NCBI GenBank assembly: GCA_028693055.1
Contig: JAQUWD010000029.1
Location: forward strand, 1-46,323
Length of the DNA: 46,323 nucleotides
Source of the DNA: Eubacteriales bacterium
GTDB taxonomy: Bacteria; Bacillota; Clostridia; Christensenellales; Aristaeellaceae
Reading direction: 5' to 3'
A program made the position numbers and the translations under genes. Numbering within the stretch: position 1 is the stretch's first letter; the number at the start of each line of letters is the position of its first letter. The notes beneath the pieces were generated by a model. The model made no database searches, was not told the origin of the DNA, and saw only the letters and a list, made by a program, of their open reading frames with translations. Shown one piece after another: positions 35,865 to 42,858 of this stretch.

Positions 35865-36716
35865 ATGAAACGTCTATCTATGCGCAGGCTTCGGGCAAAC
35901 GCTGTTCGCTACATCCTGCTGGCGGTGGGCACGGTGATTTCTGTTCTGCCCATGGTTTACATGCTCTCTACCTCGTTGCGTCCAAACGGCGCGCTTTATG
36001 AATACCCGCCGCGCTTTTTTCCGAAATGGGAAGCGATTACGCTGGAAAACTATGCTTACATCCTATCCCAAAGCAAGTTTTATTTGAATTTTATCAATTC
36101 GGTTTTTGTTTCCGTTACTTCGGTTGGCGTTGCGGCGTTGGTTTCGTCAGCCATGGCTTTTGTAATGGGTAAATTCTCCTTTCGGGGTAAAAAGCTGCTG
36201 TTTGGCTTTATCGTGCTGACAATGATCATTCCCGGCACGACGATGATTGTGCCACAGTTTGAGCTGGCGTCCAATTTAGGCTTTGTTAATCGTCTGGAGG
36301 GCTTGATTCCCTTTTATGTGGCTTGGGTAATACCTTTTTCAACCTTCATGATAGAGGGCTTTATGGAGAATATACCCAATGAAATCACCGAAGCGACCTA
36401 TATAGACGGCGCGAACGTATTGACGGTTTATGGGCGTATCGCCCTGCCGTTGGCTGCGCCTGCGATTGCCTCCGTGAGTATTTTTAATTTCTTGACGGCT
36501 TGGGAGGAGTATCCATGGGCTAATACCGTGATCAATGATACCCAGCTGCGTACGCTTCCCATTGCCATAGCCGGGTTCTTTGGGCAGCATCAGTTTACAC
36601 AGTGGGGATACGTATTTGCCATGTCTGTACTGACTCTGATTCCGGTGGTTCTAGTGTTTATCACCTGCCAGCGCTTCTTTGTGCAGGGCTTGACTGCCGG
36701 CAGCGTAAAGGGATAA
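35865..36716 (+). CDS. Maltodextrin-type ABC permease (MalG type)
   Basis: 283 residues behind AAAGGAGGAG. Six helices; the contact loop reads EATYIDGANVLTVYGRIALP and the protein ends CQRFFVQGLTAGSVKG, the standard MalG-type C-terminus. It completes the channel for the binding protein upstream and is the last gene of the operon, with a long hairpin terminator 95 bases on. Confidence 0.91.
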   Translation: MKRLSMRRLRANAVRYILLAVGTVISVLPMVYMLSTSLRPNGALYEYPPRFFPKWEAITLENYAYILSQSKFYLNFINSVFVSVTSVGVAALVSSAMAFVMGKFSFRGKKLLFGFIVLTMIIPGTTMIVPQFELASNLGFVNRLEGLIPFYVAWVIPFSTFMIEGFMENIPNEITEATYIDGANVLTVYGRIALPLAAPAIASVSIFNFLTAWEEYPWANTVINDTQLRTLPIAIAGFFGQHQFTQWGYVFAMSVLTLIPVVLVFITCQRFFVQGLTAGSVKG

Positions 36717-36810
36717 CTAGCAGCTCCATTTTGTCAATGAGTGTGTTGGGAAATACGATATATCAGAAAGCGCGGAAAGACTCTTGCCGATGTTATGGAT
36801 GACAATGCAC

Positions 36811-36847
36811 AAACAAAATGGATGATAAGCGATCATCCATTTTGTTT
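36811..36847. terminator. Sixteen-pair terminator hairpin of the maltodextrin operon
   Basis: AAACAAAATGGATGAT pairs perfectly with ATCATCCATTTTGTTT around AAGCG. The T-rich 3' arm can serve as the U-tract, in either direction. It isolates the sugar operon from the MATE gene promoter 40 bases downstream. Confidence 0.8.
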
Positions 36848-36887
36848 ATGCAGACAAGCCCGTCCCTCCGATTTTCCTTGCGTCGTC

Positions 36888-36916
36888 TTGACATTCGTCC
36901 ACCGTGACGGTATGAT
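36888..36916 (+). promoter_or_regulatory. Promoter of the MATE gene operon
   Basis: A perfect TTGACA (36888-36893), 17 bases, TATGAT (36911-36916). The leader is about 70 bases. No operator-like palindrome stands out, so expression may be constitutive. Confidence 0.8.
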
Positions 36917-36993
36917 GATACAGGTTTTATGGGCGGCGCATAAAACGAAAAAGCACAACCGATCTGTCGGGAGCGTAATGGAAAGGGAATCCT

Positions 36994-38406
36994 ATGGAAA
37001 TCAAAGCAACCCGCCCAGAGCGGGTTAAAACTTTGCTTAGGGAATGTCTCTGCTGGGACAGAGCATTTTCTCGCAATGTACTCATTGTGGCATTGCCTAT
37101 GGTGCTGCAGCAGCTATTGGAGGCTTCGCTGCACATTGTGGACGGTCTGATGGTTTCCGCCTTGGGCGATATGGCTTACTCGGCGGTAACCCAAGCGAAT
37201 CGCTATACCTTCCTGTTTAACTTGTTCTGCTTTGGAGCCTGTACCGGTAGCGCTATTTATTTAAGTCAATATTGGGGTGCGCGGGACATTAAGCGCATGC
37301 ATTGGTCCATGGGGCTTTCCATGGGCTTCGCGCTGCTGATTTCCTTGCTGTTTTCGGCTGGCGGCATGTTTTTTGCGCCTTTGATCGTCAACTGCTTTTT
37401 ACAGCCTGGGGAAAGCTTCGAGTTGGCGGTTCGTTATTTACGGATTGTATCCCTAGGCTATCTCTTTACGGGAATCAGCGGCGTATATGCCACCGCGATA
37501 AAAAGCGCGGAACGAACCTATCTGCCGATGCTGGCTGGAATGGCGGGCATTGTGTGCAATACGGTGATGAACTATGCGTTGATCTTTGGCAAGCTGGGTT
37601 TTCCCGCTATGGGTGTGGAGGGGGCAGCGCTGGCCACCGTTCTATCGGCCTTCGTGACCATGGCGATCAACATTGGCTTTGCCTATGGGAAACACCTGCC
37701 GGCGGGCGCGAAGCTTCGGGAGTGGCTGTGCCGGGATCGGGTGTTTATTGTCAAGTATGTTAAGACCGTCATCCCCGTTATCCTAAACGAGGGGTTTTGG
37801 GCACTGGGAACCACCATGTACAGCGTATACTATGGTCGCATGGGGGACAGCGCCGTCGCTACCATGGGCGTATGCAACACCATTAACGATTTGGTATGGG
37901 TCGCGATCTTCGCTATGATGAACGCAACGGCTATCATCGTAGGAAAAACGTTGGGTACGGGGGATAAGGTAAAAGCGTATCTGTACAGCAAACGGATGAT
38001 TGCGTGCGCCATGCTGTCCGGCATCGTGCTAGGGGTGTTGGTGACGGTGCTCCGTTGGCCGCTGGTGAATCTTTTCTCAGGCTTGAGCTATGAGGTGCGA
38101 GAAAAAGCGCAGCTCATTCTGGTGCTGGGAGCCGCCACCATCTGGTTCCGCTCCTTTAATACCATCAACATCGTGGGCGTGCTTCGCAGCGGTGGAGATA
38201 CCCTCTTTAGTTTGATTCTGGATGTGGGCAGTCTGTGGGTGGTGGGTGTGCCAATCGTCGGTTTGGCGGCGCTGGTTTTTCATTGGCCGCTGGAGTACGT
38301 ATACCTGTGCACTTTGCTGGAGGAAGCCGTAAAGATGGCCATCGGCATTCCTCATTTCAAGAAAAAGCAATGGATGAATGTATTGACGGAACAGAAGGAG
38401 GCATGA
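36994..38406 (+). CDS. MATE-family efflux transporter
   Basis: 470 residues with twelve membrane helices in two similar halves. The N-terminal ALPMVLQQLLEASLHIVDGL and MGVEGAALATVLS are typical MATE sequences. Members expel organic cations or drugs using Na+ or H+; the substrate here is unknown. AAAGGG precedes the ATG. The stop lies three bases before the next start, so the kinase gene is probably co-transcribed. Confidence 0.92.
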   Translation: MEIKATRPERVKTLLRECLCWDRAFSRNVLIVALPMVLQQLLEASLHIVDGLMVSALGDMAYSAVTQANRYTFLFNLFCFGACTGSAIYLSQYWGARDIKRMHWSMGLSMGFALLISLLFSAGGMFFAPLIVNCFLQPGESFELAVRYLRIVSLGYLFTGISGVYATAIKSAERTYLPMLAGMAGIVCNTVMNYALIFGKLGFPAMGVEGAALATVLSAFVTMAINIGFAYGKHLPAGAKLREWLCRDRVFIVKYVKTVIPVILNEGFWALGTTMYSVYYGRMGDSAVATMGVCNTINDLVWVAIFAMMNATAIIVGKTLGTGDKVKAYLYSKRMIACAMLSGIVLGVLVTVLRWPLVNLFSGLSYEVREKAQLILVLGAATIWFRSFNTINIVGVLRSGGDTLFSLILDVGSLWVVGVPIVGLAALVFHWPLEYVYLCTLLEEAVKMAIGIPHFKKKQWMNVLTEQKEA

Positions 38407-38408
38407 TC

Positions 38409-39251
38409 ATGGCTATGCCTGATCTTGTGATAAAAATCGGCAGTATGGCGTTGATCCAAAAGGAGGACAACGCTATTGATTATAATATTTTTCAGCGGTT
38501 GGGGATGGCGCTGCGCCCGGGAATGATCTTGGTTACCAGCGGTGCGACAGAAATCGGACGGCTGGATTACATTCAGCGTACCGGTAAGGAGCTATCCGGC
38601 TTGACCGAGCAGGACAAGGTGGACTATTCCGCCGAGGGTCAGGCTATCTTGATGAATACCTACCGCTCCTTTATTCGCCCTGAATATGGGGTGCGTCAGG
38701 TGCTGGTGGAGCATAACCATTTTAACGATCCTCAACGCCGGGAGCATATTCGGCGGCTTTTGGAGCGCTCCGCTGCCCAGGGTACGATTCCTATTATTAA
38801 CTATAACGACCCTGTCAATGACGAGGAAGTACGAAAGCTGGAGCTAGCCAGCCGTCGCGCTCAAGGCGCGGAGGTGGTGGAATGCGTGGACAACGATGAA
38901 ACCGCCGCCGTGGTAGCCCATTTAATCAGCGCTAAGAACATGATTCTGTTGACCAGCACCGAGGGGATCTATTTAGACCGGAACAATCCCTCCACCTTGG
39001 TAAAGCTGGTGACGGGCCAAACCATCGAGGAAATGCGGCAGAAGGTAGCCGAGCTGATGGGCCATTGCAACGGAGCCAGCCGATCCGGGGCTAACGGTGC
39101 GCGAGCAAAGCTGGCCTTCGCCCTTCGGGCGGTGGAGCATGGAACCAATGTGATTATCGGTCACGCCAGCCACCATATCGATGACTTGCTCATGGGAAAA
39201 GTACCCTGCACAAGGCTGGGATTAAACCTGACAGAGGGTGAGCAGAAGTGA
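38409..39251 (+). CDS. Amino-acid-kinase-family protein, glutamate 5-kinase-like
   Basis: 280 residues starting MAMPDLVIKIGSMAL, seven bases after AAGGAGG; the ATG six bases earlier is too close to it. VIKIGS and VTSGATEIG bind ATP phosphates, GQAILMNTYRSF and IPIINYNDPVNDEE align with the GQ..LM and IPIINENDTV segments of ProB, and NDETAAVVAHLISA with its second half. It lacks the PUA domain, and the usual Glu-Asn-Asp is Tyr-Asn-Asp. No proA is adjacent, so a phosphate acceptor other than glutamate is possible. It overlaps the next gene by four bases. Confidence 0.75.
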   Translation: MAMPDLVIKIGSMALIQKEDNAIDYNIFQRLGMALRPGMILVTSGATEIGRLDYIQRTGKELSGLTEQDKVDYSAEGQAILMNTYRSFIRPEYGVRQVLVEHNHFNDPQRREHIRRLLERSAAQGTIPIINYNDPVNDEEVRKLELASRRAQGAEVVECVDNDETAAVVAHLISAKNMILLTSTEGIYLDRNNPSTLVKLVTGQTIEEMRQKVAELMGHCNGASRSGANGARAKLAFALRAVEHGTNVIIGHASHHIDDLLMGKVPCTRLGLNLTEGEQK

Positions 39252-39772
39252 GTGGAACATTCTGGAGCATTTTTATTGCTGTTGGGGCTGTTGGCATGGC
39301 GGTGTGCTTATATGGAATGTACGGGAATCAGAATCATGGATTTCCTGCGCTCCATAAGTTGGACGCCCGCTTTAGTAGCTTGGATATGCGCAAGGGATAT
39401 TCGCCCACGGAGGTATTCGCTTGCTTTGACGGCGTTGGCGCAGAGGGTCAGCGTTTGCTGATCAGCCTGTGGAAATTGGACTTTGTGTTCATTCTTTTTT
39501 TCTGGATGGTTATGGTGGCAGTCTCCCATAATGTGGTACGGCTGACGTGGCTTCGCTGGGGATTGATGGGCGTTGCCACAGTGAGAGCCATTCTCGATGG
39601 TTTTGAAAACCTCGTTTTAGGGAAGGTATGCCGCGCTTATCCTGAGGCGCGTCTGGAACAGTCGGCAAAAGCGGCGTCCATCTTTACCCAGTTTAAATGG
39701 GGCATGATGGCGTTATGGGTATTGGGCTTGTTCGCCAGCCTACTGGTACAGGCATTGGCAATGGGCGCGTAA
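39248..39772 (+). CDS. Small membrane protein of unknown function
   Basis: 174 residues from a GTG in the GTGA overlap with the kinase stop. Four hydrophobic helices are visible: FWSIFIAVGAVGMAVCLYG, FVFILFFWMVMVAV, a weaker one around LMGVATVRAILDG, and MMALWVLGLFASLLVQAL. The loop after helix 1 has GFPALHKLDARFSSLDMRKG, which I do not recognise. The tight overlap suggests a joint role with the kinase. I cannot assign a family. Confidence 0.7.
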   Translation: MSGTFWSIFIAVGAVGMAVCLYGMYGNQNHGFPALHKLDARFSSLDMRKGYSPTEVFACFDGVGAEGQRLLISLWKLDFVFILFFWMVMVAVSHNVVRLTWLRWGLMGVATVRAILDGFENLVLGKVCRAYPEARLEQSAKAASIFTQFKWGMMALWVLGLFASLLVQALAMGA

Positions 39773-39802
39773 GCACAACAAAAACGGGCGGGGACGTTCC
39801 GT

Positions 39803-40110
39803 CGGAAAAGAACGGTAGGGGCTTTCTGCCCCTACGACCCCGACAAGGGCTAATGCCCTTGACCCAACATTGCCCGCCTAATGGCGGGCAAAAGTGGGAT
39901 TCCTAAGGGCAAAGCCCTTAGGCGGTGGGATTGGGGGGCAGAGCCGCCCAAACGTTCCTAAAAAAACAAGCAGGGATATATCGCCGGAAAAGAACGGTAG
40001 GGGCTTTCTGCCCCTACGACCCCGACAAGGGCTAATGCCCTTGACCCAACATTGCCCGCCTAATGGCGGGCAAAAGTGGGATTCCTAAGGGCAAAGCCCT
40101 TAGGCGGTGG
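39803..40110. repeat. Two tandem copies of a 126-bp hairpin block
   Basis: Bases 39803-39928 and 39985-40110 are identical; the period is 182. Each block holds four stems: GTAGGGGC-TTTCT-GCCCCTAC, AAGGGC-TAAT-GCCCTT, GCCCGCC-TAAT-GGCGGGC, and CCTAAGGGC-AAA-GCCCTTAGG. The 56-base spacer between blocks has GGGGGGCAGAGCCGCCC. The array fills the gap between two convergent genes. The plan (stem, ACCC, stem, GTGGG) resembles the array at 20436 though the sequence differs. Open frames across it are spurious. Confidence 0.92.
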
Positions 40111-40115
40111 CTGGA

Positions 40116-40583
40116 TTATTCACCATCGTTGAGCTTGCCTTGCTCCATCGTATCGCCGTTGCCGATCACGATTTTTTGAGCGGTAGGCTTTTCGACTTCC
40201 TTTATTTTGGGCAGCTGCATCATCAATACGCCGTTTTTGTAATCAGCCTTGATGCTGTTTACGTCGATGCCCTCAAGGTTGAAGCTGCGCTCGCAATGGC
40301 CGCAACGGCGCTCGCTGTAAACATAGCCCTTCTTTTCATCCTTCTTTTCCACGTTGACGTCAGCGCTGATGGTCAGCATGCCGTCATTAACCTTAAGGTC
40401 GATGTTTTCCTTGCTTACGCCGGGAAGGTCGGCTTCCAGCAAGAACATATCGTCCTTTTCCTGAACGTCTACGTTCATGCTCAGGCTGTTGGAATCGGTG
40501 AAAAACTCACGCATAAAGGGTTCGTTGAAAAGGGAAGGAATCGCATTTACCACAGAACGACGGAAAGGAACTAACGTATACAT
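40116..40583 (-). CDS. Hsp20-family small heat-shock protein
   Basis: 155 residues starting MYTLVPFRRSVVNAIP after TTAGGAGG; a longer reading begins in the promoter. The alpha-crystallin domain spans about 35-130, with LLEADLPGVSKENIDLKV and NGVLMMQLPK, and a C-terminal IVI motif (138-140) for oligomer contacts. It is an ATP-independent holdase. Unusual: Cys-Gly-His-Cys at 94-97 inside the domain, where most relatives have no cysteine pair. Two CtsR boxes cover its promoter. Confidence 0.94.
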   Translation of the reverse strand: MYTLVPFRRSVVNAIPSLFNEPFMREFFTDSNSLSMNVDVQEKDDMFLLEADLPGVSKENIDLKVNDGMLTISADVNVEKKDEKKGYVYSERRCGHCERSFNLEGIDVNSIKADYKNGVLMMQLPKIKEVEKPTAQKIVIGNGDTMEQGKLNDGE

Positions 40584-40673
40584 AAGACATCCTCCTAACA
40601 ATAACTCAGGTGTTTTAAAAGCTTTCTTGTTCTTTGGAGGCGGTTTCATTCCGTTCCTCTTAAGAACGATGTT

Positions 40674-40701
40674 AGTATACATCAAAGTCAAAGAAAGTCA
40701 A
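40674..40701 (-). promoter_or_regulatory. hsp20 promoter
   Basis: On the minus strand TTGACT (40696-40701), 16 bases, TATACT (40674-40679). The -35 lies within the CtsR box, so repressor and RNA polymerase would compete. The leader is about 85 bases. Confidence 0.8.
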
Positions 40702-40702
40702 A
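40686..40702 (+). promoter_or_regulatory. CtsR operator, box 1
   Basis: AGTCAAAGAAAGTCAAA fits the CtsR consensus RGTCAAA-NAN-RGTCAAA at every defined position. CtsR represses clp and other heat-shock genes in Bacillota, and small heat-shock genes in some species. Confidence 0.88.
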
Positions 40703-40722
40703 ATATTGTCTTATGCAGTGAA

Positions 40723-40739
40723 AGTCAAAGAAGGTCTAT
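40723..40739 (+). promoter_or_regulatory. CtsR operator, box 2 (imperfect)
   Basis: AGTCAAAGAAGGTCTAT keeps the first heptad and the RGTC of the second. It lies 37 bases from box 1 on the same face order, as in tandem CtsR sites of other heat-shock genes. Confidence 0.65.
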
Positions 40740-40821
40740 AACAATGGAGGAAATCGATAATTGCTTGCGAAAGCTAAATATTTCATAAAATTTCTATGTT
40801 TTTCTCGATATTTTGCTTTTG

Positions 40822-42360
40822 TCATTTGATTTTGACGTCATTAACCAGAATGGAAATCCCATTCTGAGAGCTAGCCCCTTGTTCAAAGTCATGCAGACAA
40901 TTGAGGGAACTCAGGTTTGCATCGCCTTGAGGAGGATAGAGCATCAGAAAGCCACCGTTATAGTTGGCGAATCCTTTATTTAAAACGGCTACATTGGCGT
41001 TATTACACCGTATTAGGCCGCCGGTCATTTCGAATTGCCCGGCTGTATCGTTAATCAACGCCCATGAATTGCTGTAGCCGTCGGCGGAGTTCATATCCCA
41101 TTCTCCGGCTTCCAGCCGCATTTGTCCGCAGTTATAGACCAGCATGGCTTGACCATTATCGTTATAGCAGGAAAGGTTGCCAAAGCCTGTAAAGCTGCCG
41201 TTATTACTCAATATACTTTCGCCAAATTCGCTGTGTAGCGTAATGCCCTGACGGATGGTAAGGCTTGCGTCGGCTGTTACATAGATCATTGATGCTCCCG
41301 AGCCTTCTGTCCATTTGTCCGACATGGCGTCTCGGATAATTCCACCGCCGCTTAAGGTCACATTGCGGCTTTCAATGAAAAGCGGTTGCGAGAGCGTTGC
41401 GTTTTCATACAATATGACCTCGCCGTCGGTCCACTTTGGAATGGCGTTGATGGCCTCGCTAAGGGTGGAAAAGCTTTGATTGTCAAGTACAAAGCCCGTT
41501 GTGGGAGGCACAGGGCGCAGTAAGTAACAAAGACCTAGCGCTACGATCAGCAAAGCAGCGGCAGGAAGCAGCGCATAGAGGCATGCTTTTGGCTTAAGAG
41601 CGCGGCGTAGCTGTTCTGCGTTGCGGTAGCGTCGGGAGGGGTCCAGCGCTACACAGCGGCGTATCACCTTCGACAACGAATGGGGAAGCCGTGCACCCAG
41701 TATTTGTTCACGCTCCGCCTTACCCGTACAAAGATAGCCAAGCATCATTCCTACGCCGTAGATATCCGTGCGCCCGTCGGTTTGAGCAAAGCCATATTGC
41801 TCCGGGGCGGCAAAGGGAACCGTTCCCAAAAACGACGTATCGTTATGCTGACCGGGTTTATAGTGGCGCACCGTGTTCATATCAATCAGATAAAGCTCGC
41901 CGGACGGCGTGAGGACAAAGTTATCCGGCTTTATATCGCGTACAACGCAGCCCAGCCCATGGATCACCGCCAGCAGATCGCAAACGGCTAAACCCAAACG
42001 ACGTATTCTTTGGGGATTCACTTCGTCCTGTTCTTCAAACCACTGTCGAAGGGTGAAGCCGCGAACATATTGCCGAAGCAAAAAGCCATGAGAATCCTGA
42101 ACCCAAAAAGCGATGGGTAAAGGAATGTGAACGGCGGCGCTGTCCCGTAGTTCACATAGAAGCTGATACTCTGCTTGCAGGGAGGATATATCGTCGCTAG
42201 TTTTTAGAATTGCGGAGCTTTTTTCACCGGGAAGGCGAACCAAATAAACTCCTGACTGCTCGCTTTCCTTTAGACAGGAAAGAATAGAGCAGCTACAATC
42301 CGTTTCGTCAGTGGAATCGGGACTCCATTCCCTAAGGGTTTTGATATCAAAAATGTTCAT
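40822..42360 (-). CDS. Membrane Ser/Thr protein kinase with extracellular repeat domain
   Basis: 512 residues. The cytoplasmic kinase (about 30-255) has the ATP lysine (Lys 53 in AILKTS), the catalytic loop VVRDIKPDNF (Arg 141, Asp 142, Lys 144, Asn 147), a DMN in place of DFG (Asp 160) and APEQYG (185-190). The glycine loop is degenerate. A membrane helix spans 261-282. The outer 230 residues are Gly/Asn-rich with regular LTIRQG-, MRLEAG-, FEMTGG-like turns suggesting a parallel beta-helix that could bind a glycan or wall component. The gene overlaps the HTH gene by 14 bases. Substrate unknown; the HTH protein is an obvious candidate by context. Confidence 0.87.
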   Translation of the reverse strand: MNIFDIKTLREWSPDSTDETDCSCSILSCLKESEQSGVYLVRLPGEKSSAILKTSDDISSLQAEYQLLCELRDSAAVHIPLPIAFWVQDSHGFLLRQYVRGFTLRQWFEEQDEVNPQRIRRLGLAVCDLLAVIHGLGCVVRDIKPDNFVLTPSGELYLIDMNTVRHYKPGQHNDTSFLGTVPFAAPEQYGFAQTDGRTDIYGVGMMLGYLCTGKAEREQILGARLPHSLSKVIRRCVALDPSRRYRNAEQLRRALKPKACLYALLPAAALLIVALGLCYLLRPVPPTTGFVLDNQSFSTLSEAINAIPKWTDGEVILYENATLSQPLFIESRNVTLSGGGIIRDAMSDKWTEGSGASMIYVTADASLTIRQGITLHSEFGESILSNNGSFTGFGNLSCYNDNGQAMLVYNCGQMRLEAGEWDMNSADGYSNSWALINDTAGQFEMTGGLIRCNNANVAVLNKGFANYNGGFLMLYPPQGDANLSSLNCLHDFEQGASSQNGISILVNDVKIK

Positions 42361-42784
42361 AAAGCCCCAGCTCTCCGGCTTGCTTTAATTCGCTTTCAAG
42401 CTGCTCAATATTCATATGCTGCGCAATGCCGCAGATGATGTACGCATCCCGTCTGTTTTTGGAATACAGCTGCGCCCGTTGACCACAGCGCAACAGCTGT
42501 TGAGTTTCATCCATATCCGCTTCCAGCGTGATAATGATGCGCAATAGCGTATTGCGGCCGGGATTTCGGCTGCCATCCATAATACGGTAGCCCATCGTGC
42601 GCTCAACGCCGGCCTTCTCCATAAGCGCGGCAGGAGCAAACCCATGCTTTTCACATAGCTCCCGCAGTAGTTCAGAAAGCGAAGGCGAATCCATATAGGC
42701 TTCGGCACGTTTTACCGTGTCCTTGGGGGACGCCTTGCTGTTACAAAAAATGTGGAATAGTTCCTCGGTATTTGGCGATGACAT
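42347..42784 (-). CDS. Helix-turn-helix (XRE-like) protein paired with the kinase
   Basis: 145 residues starting MSSPNTEELFHIF after GGGAGG. Residues about 32-95 (LSELLRELCEKHGFAPAALM, then GVERTMGYRIMDGSRNPGRN and LLRIIITLEADMDETQQLL) read as a five-helix XRE-type HTH with changes in the recognition region; the C-terminal 45 residues are helical and charged. It is either a DNA-binding regulator or an adaptor derived from one. Overlap with the kinase gene implies a functional pair. No promoter fits between the upstream terminator and its ribosome site. Confidence 0.7.
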   Translation of the reverse strand: MSSPNTEELFHIFCNSKASPKDTVKRAEAYMDSPSLSELLRELCEKHGFAPAALMEKAGVERTMGYRIMDGSRNPGRNTLLRIIITLEADMDETQQLLRCGQRAQLYSKNRRDAYIICGIAQHMNIEQLESELKQAGELGLYEHF

Positions 42785-42806
42785 GAAAGTACCTCCCTTG
42801 TGATAG

Positions 42807-42843
42807 AAAAAAGGGCGACAAGGCACCGGATTGCCGCCCTTTG
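42807..42843 (-). terminator. Terminator or attenuator between the isomerase and HTH-kinase genes
   Basis: On the minus strand AAAGGGCGGCAA pairs with TTGTCGCCCTTT (one mismatch) around a seven-base loop, and a T-run follows. It ends 22 bases before the HTH start codon, so transcription of the HTH-kinase pair must pass through it. Confidence 0.8.
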
Positions 42844-42858
42844 ATATATCCTTAGGCT

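Noticed and set aside
39697..40088. Two small open frames with a shared C-terminal peptide
   Set aside because: The shared peptide is the translation of the duplicated 126-bp block, not homology between proteins.
39803..40110. Insertion sequence or transposon remnant
   Set aside because: No transposase frame, no terminal inverted repeats over the block and no target duplication; the hairpin layout explains the sequence better.
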